From contig NZ_LMSB01000034.1 in NCBI RefSeq assembly GCF_001428005.1, positions 460,388 to 524,387 on the forward strand: DNA of 64,000 nt, given 5' to 3'. The stretch's first letter is position 1. The number at the start of each line of letters is the position of its first letter. Below, one piece after another: positions 6,994 to 15,533 of this stretch. The translations under genes and the position numbers were made by a program. The notes beneath the pieces were generated by a model. It was given only the letters and a program-made list of their open reading frames with translations. It was not told the DNA's origin and did not search any database. This stretch comes from Arthrobacter sp. Soil736 (GTDB lineage: Bacteria; Actinomycetota; Actinomycetes; Actinomycetales; Micrococcaceae).

Positions 6994-8319
6994 ATGACCA
7001 ATCTTGCAACCGCCGAAACCGCAGAGGCGCAGCGCAGGCTCAAGCGGGCCAAGAAGGCCGCGCTGGCCGCGTTCCTCGGCGGCGCCCTGGAGTACTACGA
7101 CTTCTTCATCTACGCCACGGCGGCATCGCTGATCTTTTCGAAGATCTTCTTCCCCTCGGGTGACGCCACCGTCGCGCTGCTCGCCTCCTTCGCCACCTTC
7201 GGCGTGGCCTATGTGGCCCGCCCCTTCGGCGCAGTCTTCTTTGGCCACCTCGGCGACAAAATCGGACGCAAGGCAACGCTGGTGCTCACCCTCGTGCTGA
7301 TGGGTGCTGCGACATTCCTGATCGGCGCACTGCCTGACTTCAACACGGCCGGCTACTGGGCGCCCGCCCTGCTGGTGCTGCTCCGCCTCATGCAGGGCCT
7401 CTCGGCGGGCGCTGAAACCGCGGGGGCCTCGGCCCTGACCACGGAGGAAGCTCCCACGGGCCGGCGCGGCTTCTTCGCCAGCTTCGCGATGAGCGGCATT
7501 TCCTTCGGCATCGTGCTGGCCTCCCTGGCCTTCCTTCCGGTGGCCGCCATGAACGAAGCGGACCGGCTTGCATGGGGCTGGCGCATCCCGTTCTGGCTCT
7601 CCGTCTTCGTGCTCTTCGTTGCCTACATGGTCCGCCGTTCGCTGGAGGAACCTGAGGTCTTCGAGGAGAAGCACGATCACGGCGAGCTGGTGAAGCTGCC
7701 CTTCGCCAAGATGTTCAAGACCCACCCGGCGCAGTTCTTCCAGGTGGCCCTGATGTCCTTCGAAACCGTCACCAACACCTTTATGCAGTCCTTCGGGCTG
7801 GCCTACGCGGTGTCAGTTGGCGTGGACGCTGCCACCATGCTGTGGGTCAGCATCCTGGGCAACGTGATCGCCATCGCCACCCAGCCCCTGATGGCCTCAC
7901 TGTCGGATAAGTTCGGCCGGCGCAAGGTCTTCATCAGCGGCGTGGTCGGCTCGGGCATCATGATCTTCGTGTACTTCTCGGTCATCTCCACCGGCAACAT
8001 CCCCATGATCTTCCTGGCAAGTACCCTGATCACCGCGGGAACGTACGCCGCATCCAACTCCGTCTACCCGGCGTGGTTCTCCGAGCTGTTCAACGTCAAG
8101 GTGCGCTACTCCGGGATGGCCATCGGGCTGCAGATCGGCATCCTGTGCGCCGGTTTCACCCCGCTGCTGGGAACCGCCCTTGTGGGTGCCACCAAGGCCA
8201 ACTGGGGTCCTGCTGCCTGGATCGTGGCGGCGTCCTCGCTGCTGGCAGTCGCCGGCGCACTGTGGGCCCGCGAAACCCACAAAACGCCGCTGCGCGAACT
8301 GGGCAACCCGGTCCGCTGA
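6994..8319 (+). CDS. MHS-family MFS transporter (shikimate/aromatic acid type)
   Basis: 441-aa, 12-helix proton symporter of the metabolite:H+ symporter (MHS) group, the family of ShiA, KgtP and ProP. The first helix carries the family signature GGALEYYDFFIYATAASLIF, the 2-3 loop GHLGDKIGRKATLVLTLVL and the later loop LSDKFGRRKVFISGVVG. The start at 6994 has GGAAGGA upstream; the longer frame from 6925 would overlap the operator. It is divergent from the shikimate/quinate dehydrogenase gene, so quinate, shikimate or a related acid is the likely substrate. Confidence 0.85.
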   Translation: MTNLATAETAEAQRRLKRAKKAALAAFLGGALEYYDFFIYATAASLIFSKIFFPSGDATVALLASFATFGVAYVARPFGAVFFGHLGDKIGRKATLVLTLVLMGAATFLIGALPDFNTAGYWAPALLVLLRLMQGLSAGAETAGASALTTEEAPTGRRGFFASFAMSGISFGIVLASLAFLPVAAMNEADRLAWGWRIPFWLSVFVLFVAYMVRRSLEEPEVFEEKHDHGELVKLPFAKMFKTHPAQFFQVALMSFETVTNTFMQSFGLAYAVSVGVDAATMLWVSILGNVIAIATQPLMASLSDKFGRRKVFISGVVGSGIMIFVYFSVISTGNIPMIFLASTLITAGTYAASNSVYPAWFSELFNVKVRYSGMAIGLQIGILCAGFTPLLGTALVGATKANWGPAAWIVAASSLLAVAGALWARETHKTPLRELGNPVR

Positions 8320-8429
8320 CGCATCAGTGGTTGAGCCTGTTGAAACCCTGGTGGTTGAGCTTGCCGCCCCCCCCGATCTCGACAAGCTCGATCACCGGCG
8401 GCAGTTCGATCACCGGGCGGGACGCTCGG
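8320..8429. repeat. Intergenic repeat with GGTTGAGC...GCTCGA inverted units
   Basis: Two copies of a TGGTTGAGCNTG-type unit (8329 and 8352) face an inverted GATCTCGACAAGCTCGATCA (8376-8395), with GATCACCG repeated again near 8408. Such GGTTGAGC/CGACAAGCTC units recur between genes in Arthrobacter. It lies at the convergent end of two genes and may help end transcription. Confidence 0.5.
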
Positions 8430-8888
8430 TCACCAACGCCGGAGCCGGGCCAGCAGCGTGGCGGCGAGCAGCGCCGTCGTAATTTCCAGGGCGACGATGG
8501 CCAGCAATCCTTCGGCCGCGGATCCGGCCGGCCCTGCTGCCGGCAGGGCAGCCGCCCCGTGGCTGTGGCCGGCCGCCCCGCTACCGGCCACAGCACCACC
8601 CAGGAGCAGGGCGGCGTGCAGCACCGCCATGGCCAGCCCGCATGCCATCACCTGCCGCAGGGAACCAGCCCTTCCATCGCGCCAGATGTGGACAGCGCAG
8701 GGCACGCAGACTCCCACCATGGCCAGCATCAGCAAATTCAGCCACAGCCCGTGGTGGCTGCAAGCGACGAGCCAGAGGTGCACCAGGCAGGATGCGGCCG
8801 TCGCAGCGGCGACAACGCGGGAGTGGACCACGCGGCGGGGGCGGAGGACGGGGCCTGCGGCGCTGCCCCATCCCCGAAGGGCTGTCAC
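8430..8888 (-). CDS. Small membrane protein of unknown function, next to the copper amine oxidase
   Basis: 152 aa, no family recognised. Four likely membrane helices: about 24-44 (VVAAATAASCLVHLWLVAC), 50-70 (LWLNLLMLAMVGVCVPCAV), 79-100 (VMACGLAMAVLHAALLLGGA) and 127-147 (LLAIVALEITTALLAATLLA). Histidine and cysteine occur in potential metal-binding places (CSHHG, AGHSHGAA). It starts nine bases after the copper amine oxidase stop on the same strand, so co-expression is likely; a part in copper supply to the oxidase is a guess. A fragment of its 3' end is repeated near 2397. Confidence 0.6.
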   Translation of the reverse strand: MTALRGWGSAAGPVLRPRRVVHSRVVAAATAASCLVHLWLVACSHHGLWLNLLMLAMVGVCVPCAVHIWRDGRAGSLRQVMACGLAMAVLHAALLLGGAVAGSGAAGHSHGAAALPAAGPAGSAAEGLLAIVALEITTALLAATLLARLRRW

Positions 8889-8897
8889 GGCGTCAGC

Positions 8898-10814
8898 CTA
8901 GCCGTGGCAGTGGCCGCCCGCCGGCTGCGAACCGGCGGGCACATCGAGGACGGGGCTGCGGTCAAAGAACCCTTCGGGGCGCAGCTTGAAGCCGACGGTG
9001 TCCACCGGCATGATGGGCCAGTCTTCGGTCCGCGGGAAGTGCGTCAGGCCGAAGGTGTGCCACACCACGATGTCCTGGCCGTCGATGTCCCGGTCCTGGG
9101 CGACGTAGGCCGGCAGGCCCGCTCCCCCGACGTGCTGGTTCACGAAGTCCCCGCTGGGGTAGCGCTCGCCTTCCGCGAAACGGGTGACCCACAGGTCCTT
9201 CGTGGCGAACGCGGCCCGCTGCGCTATGGACGAGCCCGGATCGGCGAGCAGCGTGGGCTGGCCCTGGGCGTGAAGCTTGTAGCCCACGGGCTCGCCGAGC
9301 CTGTTGCGCGAGTCCGGGTTGGAGATGATCCAGGTGCGGCCGTTGCGCGCGTCAGCCTCACGGACGCCTTCCGATTCACGGGCCAGCAGGGTGCGCCGCC
9401 GCGAGAAGGCGTTCCCCCGTTCGTTGCCCTCCCCCATCGGCTGCCGGACAACGTCCTCCTCCTCGACCCGGTTGGTGAACCCGTCGATCGCCATGTCCAG
9501 GCGGGCACTGAACAGGTGCTGGTGGAAGGGCGCGCCCAGCCCGGGAGCCAGCTGGGAAATGTTGGCGGAGCCGCCCTCGGGGTAGGCACTGGTGAACACG
9601 ACGCCGGTGGCTTTGGCCTCGAACTCGATGGTGCCGTCGAGGTACAGGTACCAGTAGAAGCCGTAGTCGTAGTTGCCGATGGTGGTGAAGAAGGAGATGA
9701 CCAGTCGGCGGTTCCGGCGAGTGTAGGTGACGCCCGACCAGAGATCACTGTGCTTGGCCAGGATTCCCCAGTCCTCTTCATGCATGCAGATGCCGTTGCG
9801 GATTTCGCGGGGGTTGCCGAAGGCGTCGCTGATCACCGGGCTGAGGTAGGTGATGTCGCCGAGGCAGTCGCATCCGAGTTCAAGCGAGTTGGCGTACTGG
9901 CCTACGAGGTACTCCCCCGTGTCGAAGTAGTTCTGCCAGGACCTGATGGGTGAGGGGTCGCCGTACGGGACCACCATCTCGGCGATCGATGCCCGATTGA
10001 TGATGGGGCGCTTCCGCCCGCCGTCCCGGAAGGCGATGTTGTGCAGCACCACGCCTTCGCGGACATCGAAGCCGACGTCCAGGCTCCACTTTTCCCACTC
10101 CACGTGGTTGCCGCCGGCGACGGTGAAGCTGGGCCCTTCGGGCTGCGTGATGCTGATGGGCTTCTGGGTGGTGCGGAGCGGGCCGGTCAGCTCCGGGTCG
10201 GTGTAGTTGCCGTGTTCCGCGGGAACCGGGAAGATGCCGGTGTCCAGCACCTGGGTCACCGTCTTGCTGACGACGTCGACGTATGCCACGAGGCCGTCGA
10301 CCGGATGCGCCCAGGCGCTGTCCCCGGGGAATTCCTGGACGAACGCGAGGCCCCTGAGGATCCTGCGGCCCTTCTCCTCCGGGTATTCGAAGACGCCAGC
10401 GGACAGAGGGGCAACGCGCACCTTGCTGACGTCCAGTTCACGTGCCGCGAGCGCGCTGAGCCACCGTTCGTCGGAGGCAAGGAGTTCCTCGACGACCTCG
10501 AACTCCTCCTCGAGAACAGGGAGTTCACCCGTCACGGAAGTGTCCAGCTCGACGGCGGAAACCACCGCGCCGTACGTAGCGGAAACGGTGATGTCCAGGG
10601 GCCGGGCTCCGGCCACGTCGTGGATGAAGACCCGGAAGCGGCGGTCCTCGGAATCCGGCGCGGCGTCCCGGGCCGGATCCAGCAGGCCCAGGTAGGCGAT
10701 CCGCTTCTCCGCGCCCAGCAGGCCCTCGGCGCGGAGGATACTCTGCACCTCGGTGATTTCGGCACTCGTGGCCAGGCGGTACGGGGTCACTACGTCTGTG
10801 ATTGAGGGCGTCAT
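8898..10814 (-). CDS. Copper amine oxidase, AGAO-like phenylethylamine oxidase
   Basis: Oxidises primary arylalkylamines (phenylethylamine, tyramine, dopamine in the Arthrobacter globiformis homologue) to the aldehyde with H2O2 and ammonia. The chosen start gives 638 aa, the length I recall for AGAO, and the N-terminus (MTPSITDVVTPYRLATSAEI) and C-terminus (HCHG) resemble it. The topaquinone tyrosine is in TIGNYDYGFYW, the catalytic base Asp in YFDTGEYLVGQ, and the copper histidines in FHQHLFSARLD and VVWHTFGLTHFPR. The ATG at 10814 is preferred over an upstream in-frame codon at 10943, which would add 43 unrelated residues across the promoter. The TetR gene is divergent. Confidence 0.93.
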   Translation of the reverse strand: MTPSITDVVTPYRLATSAEITEVQSILRAEGLLGAEKRIAYLGLLDPARDAAPDSEDRRFRVFIHDVAGARPLDITVSATYGAVVSAVELDTSVTGELPVLEEEFEVVEELLASDERWLSALAARELDVSKVRVAPLSAGVFEYPEEKGRRILRGLAFVQEFPGDSAWAHPVDGLVAYVDVVSKTVTQVLDTGIFPVPAEHGNYTDPELTGPLRTTQKPISITQPEGPSFTVAGGNHVEWEKWSLDVGFDVREGVVLHNIAFRDGGRKRPIINRASIAEMVVPYGDPSPIRSWQNYFDTGEYLVGQYANSLELGCDCLGDITYLSPVISDAFGNPREIRNGICMHEEDWGILAKHSDLWSGVTYTRRNRRLVISFFTTIGNYDYGFYWYLYLDGTIEFEAKATGVVFTSAYPEGGSANISQLAPGLGAPFHQHLFSARLDMAIDGFTNRVEEEDVVRQPMGEGNERGNAFSRRRTLLARESEGVREADARNGRTWIISNPDSRNRLGEPVGYKLHAQGQPTLLADPGSSIAQRAAFATKDLWVTRFAEGERYPSGDFVNQHVGGAGLPAYVAQDRDIDGQDIVVWHTFGLTHFPRTEDWPIMPVDTVGFKLRPEGFFDRSPVLDVPAGSQPAGGHCHG

Positions 10815-10856
10815 TGCGGCCTTTGGTCGGGGACCCGGAAGGGTCGGTTTTTTATT

Positions 10857-10874
10857 TTCTATGTCTGTAGAGAA
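10857..10874. promoter_or_regulatory. Possible TetR operator, imperfect inverted repeat
   Basis: TTCTATGTCTGTAGAGAA has matching TTCTnT/AnAGAA ends and lies between the divergent amine oxidase and TetR genes. The symmetry is weak. Confidence 0.25.
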
Positions 10875-10936
10875 TAAGCGTCCGTAAGATGTGCCACAAG
10901 GGTCCGACGCCAAATATTTCCGGGGAGTGCAGCTAC

Positions 10937-11527
10937 GTGCCAAAGATTGTTGACCACGATGTTCGCCGGCTTGAGCTGGTTGACGCGACCTGGCGGATCA
11001 TCGCCCGGCTGGGCATCGAGGGCGCCACGATGCGCGAAATTGCCACCGAAGCCGGCTTTGCCAACGGCGCGCTCAAGCCCTACTTCCCCACCAAGGACAC
11101 CCTCCTGACATTTGCGTTCAGCCACGTCTTCAACAGGACCAACGAGCGGATCGAGGCGGTCACCGCCGGCAGATCGGGGATCGCTGCGCTGCGGGCGTTC
11201 TGCGTGGAGGTGCTGCCGCTCGACGAGGAGCGCATCAACGAAGCACGGATCGTGATCCCGTTTTGGCAGAAGGCCGTCAACGACGCCGGAAAGGCCGCCA
11301 TCCACCGGGAATCCATGGAGCAGTGGCATGCAGCGCTGCTGGGACACCTCGCGGAGGCGAGGGAAAGCGGCGAGCTGACAACCGGCGTCGCCGACGCCGC
11401 CCTCGCCGGCCACCTGCTGAACATGCTCCTCGGCGCCCAGATATCTGCCGCACTGGCGCCCGAGGGCCAGGCGGACCTCGGACTGAGTGAACAGCTGGAG
11501 GGCTTCCTGGCGCTGCTGACCCGTTAG
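10937..11527 (+). CDS. TetR/AcrR-family regulator
   Basis: 196 aa. The N-terminal helix-turn-helix is clear (about residues 10-55: LVDATWRIIARLGIEGATMR, EIATEAGFANGALKPYFPTK, DTLLTFAFSHVF). The C-terminal half resembles the BetI-type ligand domain (MEQWHAALLGHL, LLNMLLGAQISAAL). GTG at 10937 has GGGGAG ten bases upstream and precedes PKIVDHDVRR, the natural beginning of the fold. Divergent from the amine oxidase and followed after 68 bp by the D-serine dehydratase-like gene, so it probably controls one or both. Confidence 0.85.
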   Translation: MPKIVDHDVRRLELVDATWRIIARLGIEGATMREIATEAGFANGALKPYFPTKDTLLTFAFSHVFNRTNERIEAVTAGRSGIAALRAFCVEVLPLDEERINEARIVIPFWQKAVNDAGKAAIHRESMEQWHAALLGHLAEARESGELTTGVADAALAGHLLNMLLGAQISAALAPEGQADLGLSEQLEGFLALLTR

Positions 11528-11595
11528 CCTTGAACCTCAGGATCCCATCCCCCGGACTGCGACGACCGGGGATAACCAACCAGGAGACGCCGGCT

Positions 11596-12693
11596 GTGAC
11601 CATCCCAAAGGAAATCGACACGCCGGAGGTCATGGTTGACCTGGACATACTCGAGCGGAACATCGACCGCATGGCATCGGCCGTCCGGGCGAAAGGCCTA
11701 AGCCTGCGCCCGCACGCCAAAACGCATAAGATCCCCGAGATCGCCGCCCGCCAGATCGCCGCGGGAGCCTCGGGCCTGACCGTGGCAACCATCGGCGAAG
11801 CGGAAGTGTTCGCAGCCGCGGGTGTCGATGACCTGTTCATCGCCTATCCGCTCTGGGTTTCTCCACAAAAAGCCGACCGGCTTCGGCGCCTGTCGGAAAC
11901 TGCACAAATCGCCGTCGGCGTGGATTCCGCGGCAGGGGCGGCCATGCTGGGAACCGGGCTGGGGAAGGCGGCCGGGAGCGTGAGCGTTCTCGTGGAGGTC
12001 GACAGCGGCCACCACCGGAGCGGCGTCAGTCCGGAGGCAGTGGCGCCGGTCGCCGAAGCAGCGGCGCGCGCCGGGCTGAAGGTCGCGGGAGTCTTCACCT
12101 TCCCCGGTCACAGTTATGCACCCGGCATGCCGGTCGAGGCGGCCCGGCAGGAGCAGCGGGCCCTGCAACAGGCGTCCGAAGTTCTTGCCGCGGCGGGGTT
12201 CGACATCACGCGCCGAAGCGGCGGTTCCACCCCGACGGCAATGCTGACTGGGAATTCGGTTGCCACCGAGGTGCGTCCGGGCGTCTATGTCTTTGGCGAC
12301 GCCCAGCAGCTGGAGCTGGGGCGGTGCGCCGTGGAGGACATCGCACTGACGGTGGCGGCCACGGTGGTCAGCCATCATGAAACCCCGGCGGCCGGTCCCG
12401 CACGTTTCATCATCGACGCCGGCAGCAAGGTTCTCGGCAGCGATCGGCCGGCGTGGGCAAGCGGCTTCGGACGGCTGATCGACCAGCCCGATGCCCGGAT
12501 CACCGCACTGTCGGAGCACCATGCCACCGTCGAGTGGCCCGAGCGCGGGACCATGCCGGCCATCGGGCAGCGGCTGCGCGTCATCCCCAACCATGTGTGC
12601 CTCGCGATAAACCTGGTCGACGACGTCGCAGTCACCAGCCGCGGCGAGCTCGTGGACCGGTGGGCCGTGGCTGCCCGCGGAAAGAACAAGTGA
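11596..12693 (+). CDS. D-serine dehydratase-like / D-threonine aldolase-like PLP enzyme
   Basis: 365 aa, alanine-racemase-type (fold III) PLP barrel followed by a beta domain. The PLP lysine is in LRPHAKTHKIPEIA (about residue 40). The C-terminal zinc-binding pair of eukaryotic-type D-serine dehydratases and D-threonine aldolases is visible in RVIPNHVCLAINL (His and Cys). Predicted reaction: breakdown of a D-beta-hydroxy amino acid (D-serine to pyruvate and ammonia, or D-threonine to glycine and acetaldehyde). GTG at 11596 with AGGAGA upstream is chosen; the longer frame from 11530 adds unconserved residues. Confidence 0.82.
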   Translation: MTIPKEIDTPEVMVDLDILERNIDRMASAVRAKGLSLRPHAKTHKIPEIAARQIAAGASGLTVATIGEAEVFAAAGVDDLFIAYPLWVSPQKADRLRRLSETAQIAVGVDSAAGAAMLGTGLGKAAGSVSVLVEVDSGHHRSGVSPEAVAPVAEAAARAGLKVAGVFTFPGHSYAPGMPVEAARQEQRALQQASEVLAAAGFDITRRSGGSTPTAMLTGNSVATEVRPGVYVFGDAQQLELGRCAVEDIALTVAATVVSHHETPAAGPARFIIDAGSKVLGSDRPAWASGFGRLIDQPDARITALSEHHATVEWPERGTMPAIGQRLRVIPNHVCLAINLVDDVAVTSRGELVDRWAVAARGKNK

Positions 12694-12712
12694 TGACGAA
12701 GCCGGCCGGGAA

Positions 12713-12742
12713 ATCTTTTTTCGACATGTGTTGAAAAAAGAT
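12713..12742. terminator. A/T-rich perfect hairpin after the D-serine dehydratase-like gene
   Basis: ATCTTTTTTC (12713-12722) and GAAAAAAGAT (12733-12742) pair across a 10-nt loop containing ACATGT. It could be a weak terminator; because it sits in the AraC gene's upstream region, an operator is equally possible. Confidence 0.4.
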
Positions 12743-12839
12743 GACACTGCGGACCTTCGGCGCTAACCTGAAATGACTGTGTTCCAGGACACAGTATTGG
12801 GGACCCACTTCAGATGGCCATCCGTCGTCAGGAACATCC

Positions 12840-13811
12840 ATGTCTGCAACAACAGCCCGTCCCGCGTGCCAGGACCTCACCTCCAGCGTGGCCGCCTCGT
12901 TTGACCACTGGAGGCATCTGGTAGCCCAGTCCTTCGTCCCGCTGCTCGCCGAGACGGACGACGCCGGCACGTTCCGCGGCCGGATGCGGTCCCGCGTGCT
13001 GGACCGCCTGTGCATCGTGGAGGTGTCGGCCACATCCCACAGCGTGCACCGCACCCCGGCCCTCTTGGCGCAATCAGACCAGCGCTACTTCAAACTCAAT
13101 CTCCAGCTGGAGGGAACCGGGCTTCTCATCCAGGACAACCGCGAGGCGGTGCTGCGGCCCGGAGATCTTGCCATCTATGACACCAACCGGCCGTACACGC
13201 TCGCCTTTGAAGAACAGGCCCGGATGATGGTGGTCATGTTCCCGCACGACTCACTCTCATTGCCGCCCGACTATGTGGGGCAGCTCTCGGCGGTCCGGCT
13301 GTCAGCCGGCAGCGGCCTGACGGGGATCGTGGGTCCGTTTATTGCCCAGCTCGCCCAGAACCTGGAGGCCCTCAGCGGCCCCAGCGGTTCCCGGCTGGCC
13401 ACCAACGCGCTCGATCTCGTGTCCACCATGCTGCACTCGGAACTGGCCATGGCGCCGGACAGGATGAAGCCCCAGGCAGTGCTGGCAACGTCGGTCCGCG
13501 AGTACATCGAGGCCAACCTGGCGGACCCGGACCTGTCGCCGGCCAGCATCGCGGCTGCGCACTTCATCTCCACCCGGCACCTGCACAACGTGTTCCACGA
13601 ATCAGGCTCGACCGTTGCCAGCTGGATCAGGAGCAAGCGGCTGGAGCATATCCGCCGCGACCTGCGGGACCCCCTGCACTCCGGCACCTCGGTGGGGGCC
13701 GTCGCGGCACGCTGGGGGTTCCTGGACGCGGCCCATTTCAGCCGCACCTTCCGCGAAGCATTCGGCCAGTCCCCCACCGACTGGCGGCGGTCAGCCCGGG
13801 ACCAGGCCTAG
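12840..13811 (+). CDS. AraC-family regulator, FeaR-like
   Basis: 323 aa. The N-terminal sensing domain (about residues 25-190) has the AraC-binding-like cupin pattern with LNLQLEGTGLLIQDNREAVL, RPGDLAIYDTNRPYTL and MMVVMFPHDSL, as in FeaR, the activator of the tyramine oxidase and phenylacetaldehyde dehydrogenase genes of E. coli. The C-terminal double helix-turn-helix (about 225-320) has SPASIAAAHFISTRHLHNVF and AHFSRTFREAFGQSPTDWRR. The neighbourhood (amine oxidase, aldehyde dehydrogenase) fits a FeaR-type job. It converges with the gdhA remnant and overlaps its stop by three bases. Confidence 0.82.
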   Translation: MSATTARPACQDLTSSVAASFDHWRHLVAQSFVPLLAETDDAGTFRGRMRSRVLDRLCIVEVSATSHSVHRTPALLAQSDQRYFKLNLQLEGTGLLIQDNREAVLRPGDLAIYDTNRPYTLAFEEQARMMVVMFPHDSLSLPPDYVGQLSAVRLSAGSGLTGIVGPFIAQLAQNLEALSGPSGSRLATNALDLVSTMLHSELAMAPDRMKPQAVLATSVREYIEANLADPDLSPASIAAAHFISTRHLHNVFHESGSTVASWIRSKRLEHIRRDLRDPLHSGTSVGAVAARWGFLDAAHFSRTFREAFGQSPTDWRRSARDQA

Positions 13812-14657
13812 ATGAGCCCCTGGGCGAGCATCGCATCGGCCACCTTGACGAATCCGGCGATGTTCGCGCCCGCCACGTAGTTTCCCGGGGCGCCGTACTC
13901 GTCCGCGGTCGCTGCGCAGCGGTCGTGGATCCCCACCATGATGTCGGTCAGCCGCTGTTCCGTGTGCTCAAAGCTCCAGGAATCCCGGCTCGCGTTCTGC
14001 TGCATCTCGAGGGCTGACGTGGCCACGCCGCCCGCATTCGCGGCCTTGCCCGGGGCGAACATCACACCGGCATCCTGGAACACCGCCACGGCCTCACGGG
14101 TAGGCGGCATGTTGGCGCCTTCGCCGACGGCGAGCAGTCCGTTGCGGACCAGCCGGGCGGCAGCGTCGCCGTCGAGCTCGTTCTGCGTGGCGCACGGCAG
14201 CGCCACGGTGGCGTCGACGTCCCACACGGAGCCGCCGTCGACATAGGAGACTCCGGGGCGGCGGACCTCATAGTCCTTGAGGCGTCCGCGTTCCACTTCC
14301 TTGATCTGGCGGAGCAGGCCGACGTCGATTCCCGCCTCATCAACGACGTGGCCGGAGGAATCGGAACAGGTGGAACCGCAGGCCGCCCTTGTAGGGTCCC
14401 AGCGCGGAGTTGAACTCCACGCGGAAGCCGCGGTTGATCTGCACCCGGCCGGCATCGTCCATCCACGGCACCCGGAAGATGATCTGCCGCTCGGGCTCGC
14501 AAAGCCGCTCCAGCACCGCGCCCTCAAGGAATTCAGGGTGGCGGTCGTGCACCGGGCCCAAGCTTTCGAACACCTCGGTAACAGCTTGGTGGAACTCGGC
14601 TTCGCCCGCGTTCCTGGCCAGGACCGTGTCCCGGATGGCTTCAAGCCGCGCGTCCAT
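13808..14657 (-). pseudogene. gdhA: NADP glutamate dehydrogenase remnant with an internal deletion
   Basis: The start (ATG 14657 after GAGGAG) encodes a normal GdhA N-terminus of about 96 residues (MDARLEAIRDTVLARNAG through GPYKGGLRFH), then hits a TGA at 14340-14342. The C-terminal 187 residues continue in another frame from SDSSGHVVDEAG through NELDGDAAARLVRNG and GEGANMPPTREA to the normal end KVADAMLAQGLI. By comparison with full GdhA (about 445 aa) roughly 163 residues, about 490 bp, are missing between RFH and SDSSG. These include the catalytic lysine region (PMGGGKGG in the family) and most of the NADP fold. The join is near 14367-14371. No active enzyme can come from it. Confidence 0.9.
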
Positions 14658-14786
14658 GCAAATCTCCTCGTTTTGCTCCCCCGCTGCGGGGGCTGCCATC
14701 TGTCCGCACTGTTCGCAGCGCGGCGCGCCTGGTTTCCATCCAACGGATTGCGACCGACGCTCCCGCGGGCAGTTCCGCAGCCAGGC

Positions 14787-14830
14787 GTTAGTATTCCGTA
14801 TTGTGATACTAACATTTCATACAATGAAAT
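14787..14830. promoter_or_regulatory. Two adjoining A/T-rich inverted repeats upstream of the amiS-like gene
   Basis: GTTAGTAT (14787-14794) pairs with ATACTAAC (14806-14813). Directly after it ATTTCAT-ACA-ATGAAAT (14814-14830) forms a second perfect repeat. They stand out in GC-rich DNA between the gdhA remnant and the transporter, and look like operator sites. Confidence 0.5.
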
Positions 14831-14867
14831 TACGGTCTGCGATGACGCTGCGTAGGGAAGCTCACCC

Positions 14868-15533
14868 GTGACTCACATCTGCCTCCTTCTCTCGGGAGCT
14901 GCGCTGTTGATCAACGGGCTGGCGTCGCTGGGCACACTCCCCCGCCGGGACGCGGCCGTATTCAGCCTGGCCATCGGCAGCATTCAGCTGGCCCTGGGCG
15001 TCACCTATTTGGGTACGGCCCCTCCTGGTGTTGACGGCGGCGGCCAGCAACTGCTTCTCGGCGCGGCCGGGATGTTCCTGTTCGGTCTGACGTACGCCTA
15101 TGTGGGGCTGGATTACCTGCTGGCACTCGGGTCCAGGGGCCTCGGCTGGTTCTGCGGTGTGGTGGGCGCGTGCGGACTCCTGCTCGCTGCCGCCTGGTCC
15201 GCGGCGGATACTTTCCTGGCAGTCCTATGGCTCTGCTGGAGCTATCTGTGGATGCTGTTCTTCCTTCAACTGGCGTTGGGCCTCGCGCGCCTGACGCCGC
15301 TGGTTGGCTGGTCCCTCGTCCTCACCAGCCAGGCGTCGGCCACGGTGCCGGCGTTCATGGGGCTGACCGGCCGGTGGCCTGGCGAACCGGAGATCGCAGC
15401 GGGAGCCGCTGCATCCCTGCTGGCGCTATTGCTGCTTGCCGGCGGCCTCGCCTGGCGCGGGCGGCACCAAACCGCTGCCCGCGCCGCCGCCGCCGCCGTC
15501 GAAAGTCCGTTACCCGGCGAACTCAGGCTCTAG
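14868..15533 (+). CDS. AmiS/UreI-family amide/urea channel protein
   Basis: 221 aa, with six to seven hydrophobic helices covering almost the whole chain (ICLLLSGAALLINGLASLGT, FSLAIGSIQLALGVTYLG, MFLFGLTYAYVGLDYLLALG, LVGWSLVLTSQASATVPAFM). The arrangement and motifs match AmiS/UreI proteins, which let short amides or urea cross the membrane. No amidase or urease gene is adjacent. GTG start at 14868. Its end overlaps the end of the convergent APC permease gene by 24 bp. Confidence 0.75.
   Translation: MTHICLLLSGAALLINGLASLGTLPRRDAAVFSLAIGSIQLALGVTYLGTAPPGVDGGGQQLLLGAAGMFLFGLTYAYVGLDYLLALGSRGLGWFCGVVGACGLLLAAAWSAADTFLAVLWLCWSYLWMLFFLQLALGLARLTPLVGWSLVLTSQASATVPAFMGLTGRWPGEPEIAAGAAASLLALLLLAGGLAWRGRHQTAARAAAAAVESPLPGELRL

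Noticed and set aside
8320..8429. Repeats that could suggest a CRISPR array
   Set aside because: Only two or three units, unequal spacing and inverted orientation; a common intergenic repeat type.
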